The notes: a model not told the origin generated them from the letters alone. A stretch of 64,000 nt of DNA from WANQ01 sp964448055 (GCA_964448055.1 CAYUVB010000002.1:26526-90525); one strand, 5' to 3'; counted from the first letter of the stretch, positions 17,092-25,479 are shown. Numbers and translations: made by a program.

Positions 17092-18924
17092 TCACGGTGT
17101 TAGTTTAACATAATTCTCAAGTTCATTAGCTACATCGCTTAGACCTAGTGACTCTAGAGTTGACTTCTTAGGTATACCTCGTTCATCCCATCCACGAAGT
17201 TCATAGTACCAGCTTAACATTTCATCGTATTTGTCTCTATCTAGATGGGCTCCCTTAAGTGGTCCCTTAGTTAGAGGTTCCTCGAACCAGCGTGCTGGTG
17301 GGTAATCCATAGTTCTATCCCATTTACCTCCATACTCTCTTACCCAGAATGCTCTGATTAAGGCGTATATTCTATCAGCTACCTTGTAGAAGTCATCTAA
17401 GGTCATAGCAACTCCTGTGGCTGTTTTGAATAATCTTACATAGTAATCGAGTTTTAGTCCAAGCTCTATCCAAGGTAATCTACATGATACCAATGACTCA
17501 AAGATACCACCTCTAATACGCTGTAATTCTACTACTTTCTCTACCTTCTCTTTAGTATATTCTAATCTACCAACTTTAACTTCCCAAGCAATAACCCAGG
17601 CATCTTTGTGATGAGCACCTATGGGTGATGTACTATACGCTAATGCCATTGCTGGTGCTGCATGACAATCATATGCTGATATTTCTAATCCTTTAACATT
17701 CATAGCCCATTTCCAGGAATCTCCTTTTATCTTCTCGGAGATCCTCTTTGTTCCTTCAGCTAGTAGATCTCCAATACCTCTTCTATAAGCTATATCCTCT
17801 ATTAGTTCTTTGTATTTCTTATAATCTCCCCATTCTATTTTCTCATCTATGAGTTTCTTCTCTGAAGCTTCGGTAGCAAACCCTAATACGTTTCCTAACG
17901 ATATAGTATCTATGCCGTATTTATCGGCTAGTTTGTTGAGTGCAGCCACTTTACCTAAGTGACCTAAACCTATGTTTGAGCCAAGCATTGCTACATTCTC
18001 ATAATCTAATTCGCTTAGTTCTCCTTCGACATCAATTACAACGTTTCCACAAATCATATTACAGTGGGGACATCCTCGCTGTAAAACCTTCATGGCCTCC
18101 ATTGAGTACCCGTCTATTAATCTATATAATTCGTACACTCCTTCTCTATAGTTAAATGTTGGTAGTACGCTGTTAGTATTGCTCCATTCTATCGTAGCCA
18201 TTGTTCCTTGTCTCATCCAGAAGTCATATGCTGGGGCCTTCTTTATTTCATTATAAGCTTCAGTAGCAACTTTGGTTAGCTCTTTCTTATCATCTACTGG
18301 TATTTCCTTGGTTCCTCTAATTACTATTGCCTTTAACTTCTTAGAACCCATCACTGCACCAATACCTGGTCTACCACCACTCCTTCCTTCTTGAGAAATT
18401 ATCGTTGCATACCTTACCAGGTTCTCTCCTGCAGGCCCTATCAATAATATGCCAGCATCTTTTCCATGAACGTTTTTCAATATTCTCTCTGTTTCAAAGG
18501 TATCTTTACCCCATAGTCCTTCAGCACTAAGTATGCTAACATTATCATTTTCTATGTATAGGTATACTGGTTTCTTTGCAGCTCCCTCTATTACTATCGC
18601 ATCATAACCAGCTCTTCTAAGATTTACTGATGCCATAGTACCTATGTTTCCATCACCATAGCCATTAGTTAATGGGCTCTTAGCAGCTACTACTAATTTA
18701 CCAGTACTCGGACCTACCAAACCTGTTATTGGTCCAGCAGCTATGACCAGTTTATTCTTAGGTGATAACGGGTCAATACCAGGTTCAAGTTCATCCCATA
18801 ATATTTTGATAGCTAATCCTCTACCACCGATGAACATTTTGAGAATTTCAGGGTCTATTTGTTGTACAGTTACTTTATTTTCACTGAGATTTACGCGTAG
18901 AAGTTTACCCCACCAGCCCTTCAA
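17092..18924 (-). CDS. aor: Tungsten-containing aldehyde:ferredoxin oxidoreductase family enzyme
   Basis: Oxidises aldehydes to acids with reduction of ferredoxin, using tungstopterin and one 4Fe-4S cluster. The N-terminal GWWGKLLRVNLSENKVT and FIGGRGLAIKILWDEL are family signatures; the cluster motif is RGCPHCNMICG (Cx2Cx3C) near residue 290, with the fourth Cys in SLVSCRLPW near 490. YDCHAAPAMALAYSTSPIGAHH is the second pterin region. 610 aa fits AOR/FOR rather than GAPOR. TTG start at 18924 with GGTG just upstream. Probably detoxifies or exploits aldehydes from 2-keto acid decarboxylation by the IORs found here. Confidence 0.92.
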   Translation of the reverse strand: MKGWWGKLLRVNLSENKVTVQQIDPEILKMFIGGRGLAIKILWDELEPGIDPLSPKNKLVIAAGPITGLVGPSTGKLVVAAKSPLTNGYGDGNIGTMASVNLRRAGYDAIVIEGAAKKPVYLYIENDNVSILSAEGLWGKDTFETERILKNVHGKDAGILLIGPAGENLVRYATIISQEGRSGGRPGIGAVMGSKKLKAIVIRGTKEIPVDDKKELTKVATEAYNEIKKAPAYDFWMRQGTMATIEWSNTNSVLPTFNYREGVYELYRLIDGYSMEAMKVLQRGCPHCNMICGNVVIDVEGELSELDYENVAMLGSNIGLGHLGKVAALNKLADKYGIDTISLGNVLGFATEASEKKLIDEKIEWGDYKKYKELIEDIAYRRGIGDLLAEGTKRISEKIKGDSWKWAMNVKGLEISAYDCHAAPAMALAYSTSPIGAHHKDAWVIAWEVKVGRLEYTKEKVEKVVELQRIRGGIFESLVSCRLPWIELGLKLDYYVRLFKTATGVAMTLDDFYKVADRIYALIRAFWVREYGGKWDRTMDYPPARWFEEPLTKGPLKGAHLDRDKYDEMLSWYYELRGWDERGIPKKSTLESLGLSDVANELENYVKLTP

Positions 18925-18993
18925 AGACTACACCGCTATATAGTAACCAAAGCGTCTCGTTATTTAAGATATCTACAATAAATTTATCTACCA

Positions 18994-19002
18994 GTATATA
19001 TA
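18994..19002 (+). promoter_or_regulatory. TATA box of the 59-codon gene
   Basis: GTATATATAC centred near 18998 lies about 27-29 bp before the TTG at 19027, the distance expected for a leaderless archaeal transcript. The same 100-bp stretch also holds the divergent aor promoter. Confidence 0.5.
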
Positions 19003-19026
19003 CACAATTATAGTGCGGACCTAGCC

Positions 19027-19206
19027 TTGGGTATAAGGGTAAGTTCTTCATTGATAAAACCTAAGGATATAATTGATGCAAAAATAGTTAAGGATAAAGT
19101 GTTATTTCTTACAAAGAAAGGTATAATAGAGATAGAGTTAAGTAAAGCCAAAGATCTTTATTGGAAAATTAAGTTAAGGAATAGACGGAAAGCATTTGGA
19201 TTATGA
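19027..19206 (+). CDS. Small basic protein of 59 residues, unknown
   Basis: TTG at 19027 opens a 59-codon frame: it begins MGIRVSSSLIKPKDI and ends KIKLRNRRKAFGL before TGA. The alternation of hydrophobic and charged residues (ILFLTKKGIIEIEL region) looks like a small beta-protein, not random translation, and a good TATA box lies 27 bp upstream. It fills the gap between aor and the XPF gene. No family recognised; the length makes a chance frame possible. Confidence 0.45.
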   Translation: MGIRVSSSLIKPKDIIDAKIVKDKVLFLTKKGIIEIELSKAKDLYWKIKLRNRRKAFGL

Positions 19207-19269
19207 CGAACCTATCAGACGAGTAGATAAAGGCTAAGAACTTTAATAGTTAGATTTATTTAAGTTAAC

Positions 19270-19980
19270 TTATTGTTGCCAACGTGTGTTAAATATTGCG
19301 TATATTTCTCTTGCTCTTTTTTCACCTATACCTTCAACCTTCATTAGCTCACTGATACTTGCATTAGCGATATTTCTTAATGTACCAAAATGTTCTAGTA
19401 GTTTTCTTGCTAGGGTTGGTCCTACAAGACCTTCTGCGACATATAGTATTCGTTCGTTTAATGTCATAGGCTTCTTTTCAACTCTTAGTCTGATAATCCT
19501 TTTTTTGTTGGTTTCACCTAAGCTTTTAGCTTTAGCTACAAGCCATTGTATAGTGGCATTCTTATTTGGTGATGGTAGTATAGGTACCTTGTATTTCAAT
19601 GTTATTTCATCAAGTGCTCTTAATATAGAAGTTATATTCCATTTAGTGTATTTAGTAAGTGAATAGAAACTACCTTCAAGTAACAATATTGGTTGTGCAT
19701 TTTCTTTTGCAGCTGCCTCGCGAAGTAATTGCACCTGCTCCCAGATTCTATTATCCCTAATACTATTAGCTAAATCAATTATAGTTTTTCTTTCTACTAA
19801 TACCGGTTGTTTGTTTTCTGCTGCGAGAAGATAATAGTCGCCAACATTTAACGCAATCACTGCTACTCGTAAGCCTTTCTTCTTAACACCCTCAACTATA
19901 TCAGCGTTTTTTGCCGCTTCCCTGCTATCAATTATAATGTCAACAGGTGCGAGTAATTCACTAGAGATAATGCCACTCAA
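19270..19980 (-). CDS. xpf: XPF/Mus81-type structure-specific endonuclease (short crenarchaeal form)
   Basis: Cuts 3' flaps and branched DNA next to a duplex junction in repair and fork processing. The nuclease domain has DIIIDSRE, NVGDYYLL and VERKTIIDLANSI, i.e. the GDx(n)ERKx3D catalytic motif. A double helix-hairpin-helix domain follows near the C-terminus (AEGLVGPTLARKLLEHFGTL, LMKVEGIGEKRAREIYAIF). 236 aa, no helicase domain, as in Crenarchaeota, where the protein works with PCNA. The end (FNTRWQQ) lacks a clear PIP box. TTG start at 19980. Confidence 0.92.
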   Translation of the reverse strand: MSGIISSELLAPVDIIIDSREAAKNADIVEGVKKKGLRVAVIALNVGDYYLLAAENKQPVLVERKTIIDLANSIRDNRIWEQVQLLREAAAKENAQPILLLEGSFYSLTKYTKWNITSILRALDEITLKYKVPILPSPNKNATIQWLVAKAKSLGETNKKRIIRLRVEKKPMTLNERILYVAEGLVGPTLARKLLEHFGTLRNIANASISELMKVEGIGEKRAREIYAIFNTRWQQ

Positions 19981-20108
19981 TCCTCGAACACCATATAGTT
20001 TCTTTTTATTCTGCTTCTGCTAAAGATATCCGTCAAACATACATTTTATAACATTATTAGCTGGAATCAATTTTAGATAAATAGATCTTGTCGCCCCAAG
20101 GTGGTATA

Positions 20109-20444
20109 ATGGATAAGAATAAAAAAGATGTAGTTGTATATCGTAATGAGGATATTGAGCGTGTAATAGCATTTATTCCTCCAGGACACATGCATGTAAG
20201 AGTTCTTATTGAAACTAAGGATAAGATAATAGTGTTCCAAGAGGCAACAATCGCTGGCATCATAAGAGCTTATGTAAATGTAGGCATGCATCCATATAAG
20301 AAGGCATTAGAACTTCAGTGTACTCGTTTAAGGAAAGATTCACGTAAGATAGGATTTGCTGAATATCAGTTGATGGAGTCTAATAGATCCGAAAAAAGCA
20401 TTTTAGATGAAGTAATAAGCATTATAGGTATAGATAAGTATTGA
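20109..20444 (+). CDS. Conserved small protein, unknown
   Basis: About 111 residues starting MDKNKKDVVVYRNEDIERVI. Contains a compact hydrophobic core (FIPPGHMHVRVLIETKDKIIVFQEATIAGIIRAYVNV) and a charged C-terminal half. No motif that I recognise; the beta-rich middle and conserved-looking PPGHMH suggest a real cytosolic domain. ATG at 20109 follows a GGTGG at 20100-20104, preferred over TTG at 20088. It precedes iorA by 86 bp on the same strand and is divergent from the XPF gene. Confidence 0.6.
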   Translation: MDKNKKDVVVYRNEDIERVIAFIPPGHMHVRVLIETKDKIIVFQEATIAGIIRAYVNVGMHPYKKALELQCTRLRKDSRKIGFAEYQLMESNRSEKSILDEVISIIGIDKY

Positions 20445-20530
20445 CCTATCTAAAGATAAGCTAAAGTTTTTATGTCTCAGCAACAACATTATACTGTAAT
20501 AATCACCTCAAACTAGAATGGTCAAGGTGC

Positions 20531-22435
20531 ATGCACATTATGGAGTATCATAGAATATTAGGCGAGCCTGGTAGAAAGGTTCTAATGATGGGTAATGAAG
20601 CCATAGCACGTGGAGCCATAGAGGCAAGTGTTAAAGTAGCTTCAGGATATCCAGGTACACCTTCAAGCGAAGTACTCATGACCTTGATGCCTATCTCGAG
20701 AAAAATAGGTATGTATGCTGAATGGGCGGTAAATGAGAAGGTAGCATTTGAAATAGCGTTAGGAGCGGCTTTTGCCGGCATACGTGCACTTGCAACAATG
20801 AAAGCACCAGGTCTTAACGTTGCAGCGGATTCAGTTGTATCATCAGCATACACAGGTGTTAATGGTGGATTAGTAGTATTAGTAGCCGATGATCCAGGTC
20901 CACATACCACCCAAACAGAGCAAGACAGCAGATGGTATGCTAAGTTAATAAAGATCCCAATGATAGAACCATCTAATCCTCAAGAAGCAAAAGATTTCAT
21001 TGTAAAAGCCTATGAGTTATCAGAGAAATTGCAACTCCCAGTACTATTTAGGACTACTACTAGAGTAAACCATACTGTTGGAGATGTAGTACTAGGTGAG
21101 ATTAAGAAAATAGAACGTGAACCAATGTTCGAATTCAATCCTAAGAGATACATAAGAGCATCGATGCAATGGAATATGGATAGACATAAATGGCTTCTAG
21201 AACAACTCTCGCGCGCTGAAGAAGAAGCATCAAAGTTAGGCTTAAACAAAGTTGAAGGCGAAGGTAAATATTGTATAATTACTTCAGGAGTAAGTTACGC
21301 TTACGTCAAAGAAGTATTAACAAGATTAGATGTTGAGAACCTAGTACGCGTAATTAAGTTAGAATTAACTTATCCCTTACCTGAAAAATTCTTACTAGAT
21401 AACATTAGTGAATGTAAGAAGATACTAATAGTTGAAGAACTAGATCCTTACCTAGAGGAAAGCGTACAAGCACTATTATATAAGCATAAAATTAATGTTG
21501 ATATATGGGGTAAAGATAAGGCTCACATACCGTTGGTAGGTGAACTTAATCCATCAATTATAGAGAAATCTATCCGTAAATTCCTGGATCTAGGCATGCA
21601 GGATAGGGTAAAAGATGAAAATGAAACTATAAGCATACCTGATTTACCTCATAGACCTCCTCCGCTTTGTCCTGGTTGTCCACATAGAGGTTCATACTTT
21701 GCATTACTTAGAGCTATTAGGAAACTTGGATATAGAAAGCAAGATGTCCCGATAATGGGTGATATAGGTTGTTACGCTTTAAGCCTTGAACCACCACTTG
21801 AAGCCATATGGACGGAGCACGCTATGGGAGCCAGTATAGGACTTGCTTTAGGACTAAAATTAGCAGGCTATAATAAACCAGTAATTGCAACAATAGGTGA
21901 CTCGACGTTCTTCCATGCAGGCCTACCTGCACTCGTAGAAGCCGTAAACAAAAACATCGACATCCTAGTATTTATATTGGACAATATATCTGTCGCCATG
22001 ACTGGACATCAATCAACGCCCGAGTTTACATATACCGAGAGCGGAAGAAAGGTGAAGCCTGTAAAGATAGAGGATGTTGTAAGAGGTATCGGTGTAGAAA
22101 ATATATGGGTTGTAGATCCATATGATCTTAAAAGAACAGTAGAAGTTTTGCAAGAAGCGTTGAAAAAGCCTGGAGTAAAGGTAGTAATAGCAAGACGTGA
22201 ATGCTCACTCCAAGCAATGCGTAAAGGAGTTAGATATAAGCCACCAGTAATAGACTATGAGAAATGTACAAATTGTATGACATGTATACGTTCTTTAGGA
22301 TGTACAGCATTAACCATAAGAGACGATGGTAGGGTGGCAATAGTAGAAGAAGTATGTAATGGATGTAACTTATGTGTACAAGTTTGTCCATTTAATGCAA
22401 TAATACCTCGTGATGACCCATTAAAATCTATGTAG
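20531..22435 (+). CDS. iorA: Indolepyruvate ferredoxin oxidoreductase alpha subunit, copy 1
   Basis: Thiamine-diphosphate enzyme that oxidatively decarboxylates aryl pyruvates from aromatic amino acids to aryl-acetyl-CoA, with electrons to ferredoxin. Domain I has MGNEAIARGAIEASVKVASGYPGTPSSE; the TPP domain has PPLCPGCPHRGSYF, GDIGCYALSLEPP and GDSTFFHAGLPALVEAVN; two 4Fe-4S motifs end the protein (CTNCMTCIRSLGC and CNGCNLCVQVCP). 634 aa is normal. iorB follows after 9 bp. A second iorA/iorB pair lies at 54.7-57.3 kb. Confidence 0.95.
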   Translation: MHIMEYHRILGEPGRKVLMMGNEAIARGAIEASVKVASGYPGTPSSEVLMTLMPISRKIGMYAEWAVNEKVAFEIALGAAFAGIRALATMKAPGLNVAADSVVSSAYTGVNGGLVVLVADDPGPHTTQTEQDSRWYAKLIKIPMIEPSNPQEAKDFIVKAYELSEKLQLPVLFRTTTRVNHTVGDVVLGEIKKIEREPMFEFNPKRYIRASMQWNMDRHKWLLEQLSRAEEEASKLGLNKVEGEGKYCIITSGVSYAYVKEVLTRLDVENLVRVIKLELTYPLPEKFLLDNISECKKILIVEELDPYLEESVQALLYKHKINVDIWGKDKAHIPLVGELNPSIIEKSIRKFLDLGMQDRVKDENETISIPDLPHRPPPLCPGCPHRGSYFALLRAIRKLGYRKQDVPIMGDIGCYALSLEPPLEAIWTEHAMGASIGLALGLKLAGYNKPVIATIGDSTFFHAGLPALVEAVNKNIDILVFILDNISVAMTGHQSTPEFTYTESGRKVKPVKIEDVVRGIGVENIWVVDPYDLKRTVEVLQEALKKPGVKVVIARRECSLQAMRKGVRYKPPVIDYEKCTNCMTCIRSLGCTALTIRDDGRVAIVEEVCNGCNLCVQVCPFNAIIPRDDPLKSM

Positions 22436-22444
22436 GTGTAAACC

Positions 22445-23062
22445 ATGAGTTCCGTGGGTAAGTTAAATGAATACAATATAGTTATAGCTTCAGTAGGTGG
22501 ACAAGGAGGTCTAACGTTATCAAGAGTTATAGGTTATGCAGCACTATTAGAAGGATACAATGTTAGAATAGGCGAGACATTGGGCATGTCACAAAGAGGA
22601 GGAGTTGTACAGAGCTATGTAAGATTTGGTACGAAAGTACTTTCACCCCTTATACCATACAATAAAGCTAACGTAATATTAGGTCTAGAGCCTCTTGAAA
22701 CCCTTAGGGCAGCTATCAAATTTGCTAACGAAAACACGTTGGTGGTAGTCAATACTAATCCTATTCACACAATCACTACACTTGTAGGTAAAGAAAAGTA
22801 TCCATCAATAAATGATATTCTAGCAAAATTAAGACAAATATCCAAGAATGTTTATACAATAAATGCTACAGATATTGCAAGAAAGGAAGGATTACCTATG
22901 GCAACAAACATAGTAACATTAGCAGTATTTGCTTCCATGAAGCAAAATCCACTACAAAGGGAGTCGTATATAGAAGGCATTAAAACCTTCATAAGACGTA
23001 GGGTTGAGGAGAATATTAGATTATTCAATAAGGTAATTAATGAATACGGTGTTAAGAGTTAA
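22445..23062 (+). CDS. iorB: Indolepyruvate ferredoxin oxidoreductase beta subunit, copy 1
   Basis: Small subunit of the IOR heterodimer (2-oxoacid:acceptor oxidoreductase gamma/beta domain). NIVIASVGGQGGLTLSRVIG is the glycine-rich start, with GETLGMSQRGGVVQSYVRFG and the AN(V)ILGLEPLETLRA stretch typical of IorB. 205 aa. Starts 9 bp after iorA and must be cotranscribed. Its paralogue at 54722-55339 is clearly related but not identical, so the two pairs may differ in 2-oxoacid preference. Confidence 0.93.
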   Translation: MSSVGKLNEYNIVIASVGGQGGLTLSRVIGYAALLEGYNVRIGETLGMSQRGGVVQSYVRFGTKVLSPLIPYNKANVILGLEPLETLRAAIKFANENTLVVVNTNPIHTITTLVGKEKYPSINDILAKLRQISKNVYTINATDIARKEGLPMATNIVTLAVFASMKQNPLQRESYIEGIKTFIRRRVEENIRLFNKVINEYGVKS

Positions 23063-23086
23063 CATCTATAACATTGAGTTGAGTAT

Positions 23087-23749
23087 TTACCTGATATTTT
23101 TCAAATGAATTTTTACCTCTTCATATAGTTCTACAATTGCATAATACCCCCATGCTAATGGACCTGGATTAACCATCACTGTGTTTCCTATTTTATCAAT
23201 ACCTCTAGATTCATGTATGTGTCCACAAATACATAGCAAGGGTTTTCTTTCCTCGATGAATTTTCTTAAACTCTTACTACCAACATGTAACCCACTTTTT
23301 ACAATGTCGAGTTTAGTATTATATGGAGGGGTATGGGACAACACAATAACCTTTTCATAGTCTTTAATTGATTTTGTCGCGTTGTCTATTATAGTGGAAT
23401 ATTCTTCCTCGGTTAGCTCTATCAATGTATTGAAGGGTGAAATTAGCCCGCCACCAATTCCTATAACAGTTAATCCATTTAAGCTATGTGATATACCATG
23501 TAAGTTTATTACGCGTTCATCACCTGGCTTATAGGCCAATAGTTGGGGAGGGTCACAGTTGCCAGGAACAAATAACACCTTACCCGTCGTGGCATCAACT
23601 GCTTGCTTAAGTATTTCTTCTGCTTCCTTTAGTGTACCAAAATGGGTTATATCACCTGATATGAATACATGGTCTGCTTCTTCTTTCTGGAGCACTTCAT
23701 TTAGTAATCTTTTTCTTCCATGGATATCGCTTATTACTAATATTAACAT
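23087..23749 (-). CDS. Calcineurin-like metallophosphoesterase
   Basis: About 220 residues with the dimetal motifs in order: VISDIHGRKRLL, FISGDITHFG, FVPGNCDPP, VLSHTPP and CGHIHESRG, then a closing VNPGPLAWG. This is the archaeal UPF-type phosphoesterase related to Rv0805/YfcE; substrates (cyclic nucleotides, phosphodiesters) cannot be read from sequence. ATG at 23749 is chosen because AGGTG sits 5 bases upstream; GTG at 23758 is inside that site. It follows the DapA-like gene directly on the same strand. Confidence 0.85.
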   Translation of the reverse strand: MLILVISDIHGRKRLLNEVLQKEEADHVFISGDITHFGTLKEAEEILKQAVDATTGKVLFVPGNCDPPQLLAYKPGDERVINLHGISHSLNGLTVIGIGGGLISPFNTLIELTEEEYSTIIDNATKSIKDYEKVIVLSHTPPYNTKLDIVKSGLHVGSKSLRKFIEERKPLLCICGHIHESRGIDKIGNTVMVNPGPLAWGYYAIVELYEEVKIHLKNIR

Positions 23750-23758
23750 AGTCTTCAC

Positions 23759-24655
23759 CTAAATTCTCTGTAGTCTTATACCTAATGCTTTGAGTGTAAG
23801 TTCTATGTGGTCACGTAGGTATGTAGGTTCTGTGGTTAAGGGGGGTCTAACATAAGGTTTAAATTTATCGTCAATTATATTTAATGTTAGCTTTACTATA
23901 CCGGGCATGCTTTTTGCATAATTGTACAAGCCTCTAAGTAGTGTTAGTTTATAGGTTAGGTAACTAGGATTAGCTGGTGTTTGGGTAAATACTTCTGGTG
24001 CTATAGTAATGGCTGGAGCAATTACTCCAAAACATTTTGGCATAAGATATTGTAGAAGTAAGCCTTCATCACCATAGCATATTATTTTGAAATCTCTTCT
24101 TACTTCAATGCTTATTCTTAATAGATTAATAAGTGTCTCCATGGCATTCCTCGTGCAATCGATAACTATGGTATTTATTTCAGGTAACAGCCTAACTGTT
24201 TCTCTAATAGCTTCGATTAATTCATGATTCAGCTTACCTAGAATGTGTATGTATATTTTCTTATCTGGTATGTGTTCAAATATAGTTCTTGCTAAAAGTG
24301 TAAAGGAGTATGTATTATTTAGTACTACTTCATCTACTTCGATTATATATAGGATGTTGTTTTTGTCAATTCTTTTAATTAAACCCAAAAATTCACGTAA
24401 CCTATTAAAATTTATGCTTAGATAAATATTATTTGATGTAAGTTTTGATAAGTTATTAACTATAGCCACACATTCATCTAGTTCTAAGGAGAACTGTTCC
24501 CCGATTATACTATCACATATCATGAAGTCTACACTAGTTTTTGAGAGTTTAAGTATGCGTTTAACTAATTGTTCTAGTCCCACGTTATCGACTCTGAGGT
24601 CTTTGTCGAATAGTGTTGGGAGGGGTACTATGTACTCTATTACTTGATTATCCAA
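23759..24655 (-). CDS. Degenerate dihydrodipicolinate synthase / KDG aldolase-like protein lacking the Schiff-base lysine
   Basis: 298 residues that align by eye with the DapA/KDG aldolase TIM barrel: LPTLFDKDLRVDNVGLEQLV at the N-terminus, a D-x-IIGEQFSLELDE block where the family has GTTGE-x-LS, GDEGLLLQYLMP, and GVIAPAITIAPEVF in the second half. But the catalytic residues are gone: the Schiff-base Lys of the (V/I)KD(S/T) motif is Ile here (TIVIDCTRN), and the YNxP Tyr motif reads YIHIL. So this is a fold relative that cannot use the classical mechanism; a binding or regulatory role is possible. TTG start; 9 bp upstream of the phosphoesterase start. Confidence 0.6.
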   Translation of the reverse strand: MDNQVIEYIVPLPTLFDKDLRVDNVGLEQLVKRILKLSKTSVDFMICDSIIGEQFSLELDECVAIVNNLSKLTSNNIYLSINFNRLREFLGLIKRIDKNNILYIIEVDEVVLNNTYSFTLLARTIFEHIPDKKIYIHILGKLNHELIEAIRETVRLLPEINTIVIDCTRNAMETLINLLRISIEVRRDFKIICYGDEGLLLQYLMPKCFGVIAPAITIAPEVFTQTPANPSYLTYKLTLLRGLYNYAKSMPGIVKLTLNIIDDKFKPYVRPPLTTEPTYLRDHIELTLKALGIRLQRI

Positions 24656-24737
24656 TTTCTACCCCTTATTTCATAGTACGTTGACATTTATTTCCAATAC
24701 TTCTAGTAGGACAATAAAATATAACACGGTTAATATG

Positions 24738-24759
24738 ATTACATCTTCTGGGATGTAAT
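24738..24759. promoter_or_regulatory. Inverted repeat upstream of the second THUMP gene (possible operator or leader hairpin)
   Basis: ATTACATC (24738-24745) and GATGTAAT (24752-24759) form an exact 8-bp inverted repeat with a 6-base centre (TTCTGG), extendable by a G-T and a T-A pair. It lies between a TATA-like AAAATATAAC (24715-24724) and the GTG at 24762, i.e. over the expected transcription start, where archaeal dimeric repressors often bind. Confidence 0.45.
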
Positions 24760-24761
24760 TA

Positions 24762-25325
24762 GTGTATACTTGTAATAATTTGAAGCTGATAGTTACAACT
24801 AAGCCTGGCAAGGAAAACGTAGTTGAGCTTCAAGTTGGAGATGCCATATATTTTCATGATAATGATGTAAGGATAGTTCATACGGGTTATAGAGGTGTAC
24901 TACTAGTCTACACTAGTTTAGATCCATGGCAGGCTTTCTGGAAGGTAATGTCTAATCCTATCCATGGTGCTTCAAGAATAGTACCGGTTGAGATATGTGT
25001 TCAAGCAAATATATCTTTGATAGTTAATAGTTTATTAAAACTCGTAGAGAATAAAAAGGTGCGTGAAGTATCTCTAGAGGTAACTGTTAGGGGTAAACAT
25101 GTTGATGAAGATGAACTTAAGAACATGTTACGTGACTCGTTATTACAAAAAGAAATCCTCATAAAACATAAGACAAAATACTCAGCTAAGGTAGAAGTTA
25201 TTGATAATATCGCAATTATAGCCATAATACCCAAGGACATAGATAAAATCTCCAAGAAAATAAGTTTAATACTAAAAAGCATCGGCTTAAATAACATGAA
25301 GCAGGAGCGCTATAGAATTGATTAA
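24762..25325 (+). CDS. THUMP-domain protein, second copy
   Basis: 187 residues with the THUMP layout: LKLIVTTKPGKENVVELQVG opening, LLVYTSLDPWQAFWKVM, RIVPVEICVQANISLIVNSL, and VTVRGKHVDEDELKNML, which matches the RG-(K/R)H-x-L/D-x-E signature of THUMP domains in tRNA-modifying enzymes. As in the protein at 7959-8483 there is no catalytic domain. Likely an RNA-binding adaptor such as a Tan1-type helper; function inferred only. GTG start at 24762, just after an inverted repeat. Confidence 0.72.
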   Translation: MYTCNNLKLIVTTKPGKENVVELQVGDAIYFHDNDVRIVHTGYRGVLLVYTSLDPWQAFWKVMSNPIHGASRIVPVEICVQANISLIVNSLLKLVENKKVREVSLEVTVRGKHVDEDELKNMLRDSLLQKEILIKHKTKYSAKVEVIDNIAIIAIIPKDIDKISKKISLILKSIGLNNMKQERYRID

Positions 25326-25391
25326 TAGGGCTCCGTCGCGCCGACCTTCAACATCTTTGTTCAGTCTCGGGTTCTGTCTTCATAGCCCCGT
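25326..25391 (-). ncRNA. C/D-box sRNA candidate
   Basis: Read on the minus strand, GGGGCT, then C box ATGAAGA, 12 nt, D' box CTGA, 6 nt, C' box ATGTTGA, 12 nt, D-like CGGA and GCCCT. Both guide spacers are exactly 12 nt and the ends pair (GGGC/GCCC), the architecture of archaeal 2'-O-methylation guide RNAs. C and D boxes are variant. It is a GC-rich island in AT-rich DNA, and a TATA box (AAAATATAAG on the minus strand, 25411-25421) lies 26 bp upstream of its start. I recognise no rRNA target for its guides. Confidence 0.55.
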
Positions 25392-25410
25392 ATGTATGTT
25401 TAGCTATGAA

Positions 25411-25421
25411 ATTCTTATATT
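25411..25421 (-). promoter_or_regulatory. TATA box of the sRNA at 25326-25391
   Basis: Minus-strand TAAAATATAAG centred near 25418; 26 bp downstream is 25392, the first base of the GC-rich sRNA. Spacing agrees with archaeal promoters. Inference from sequence. Confidence 0.45.
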
Positions 25422-25479
25422 TTATCATTGTTCTGCATTTTTATTATTGTATATTCTTATATGGGTTAAACTCTTAACT

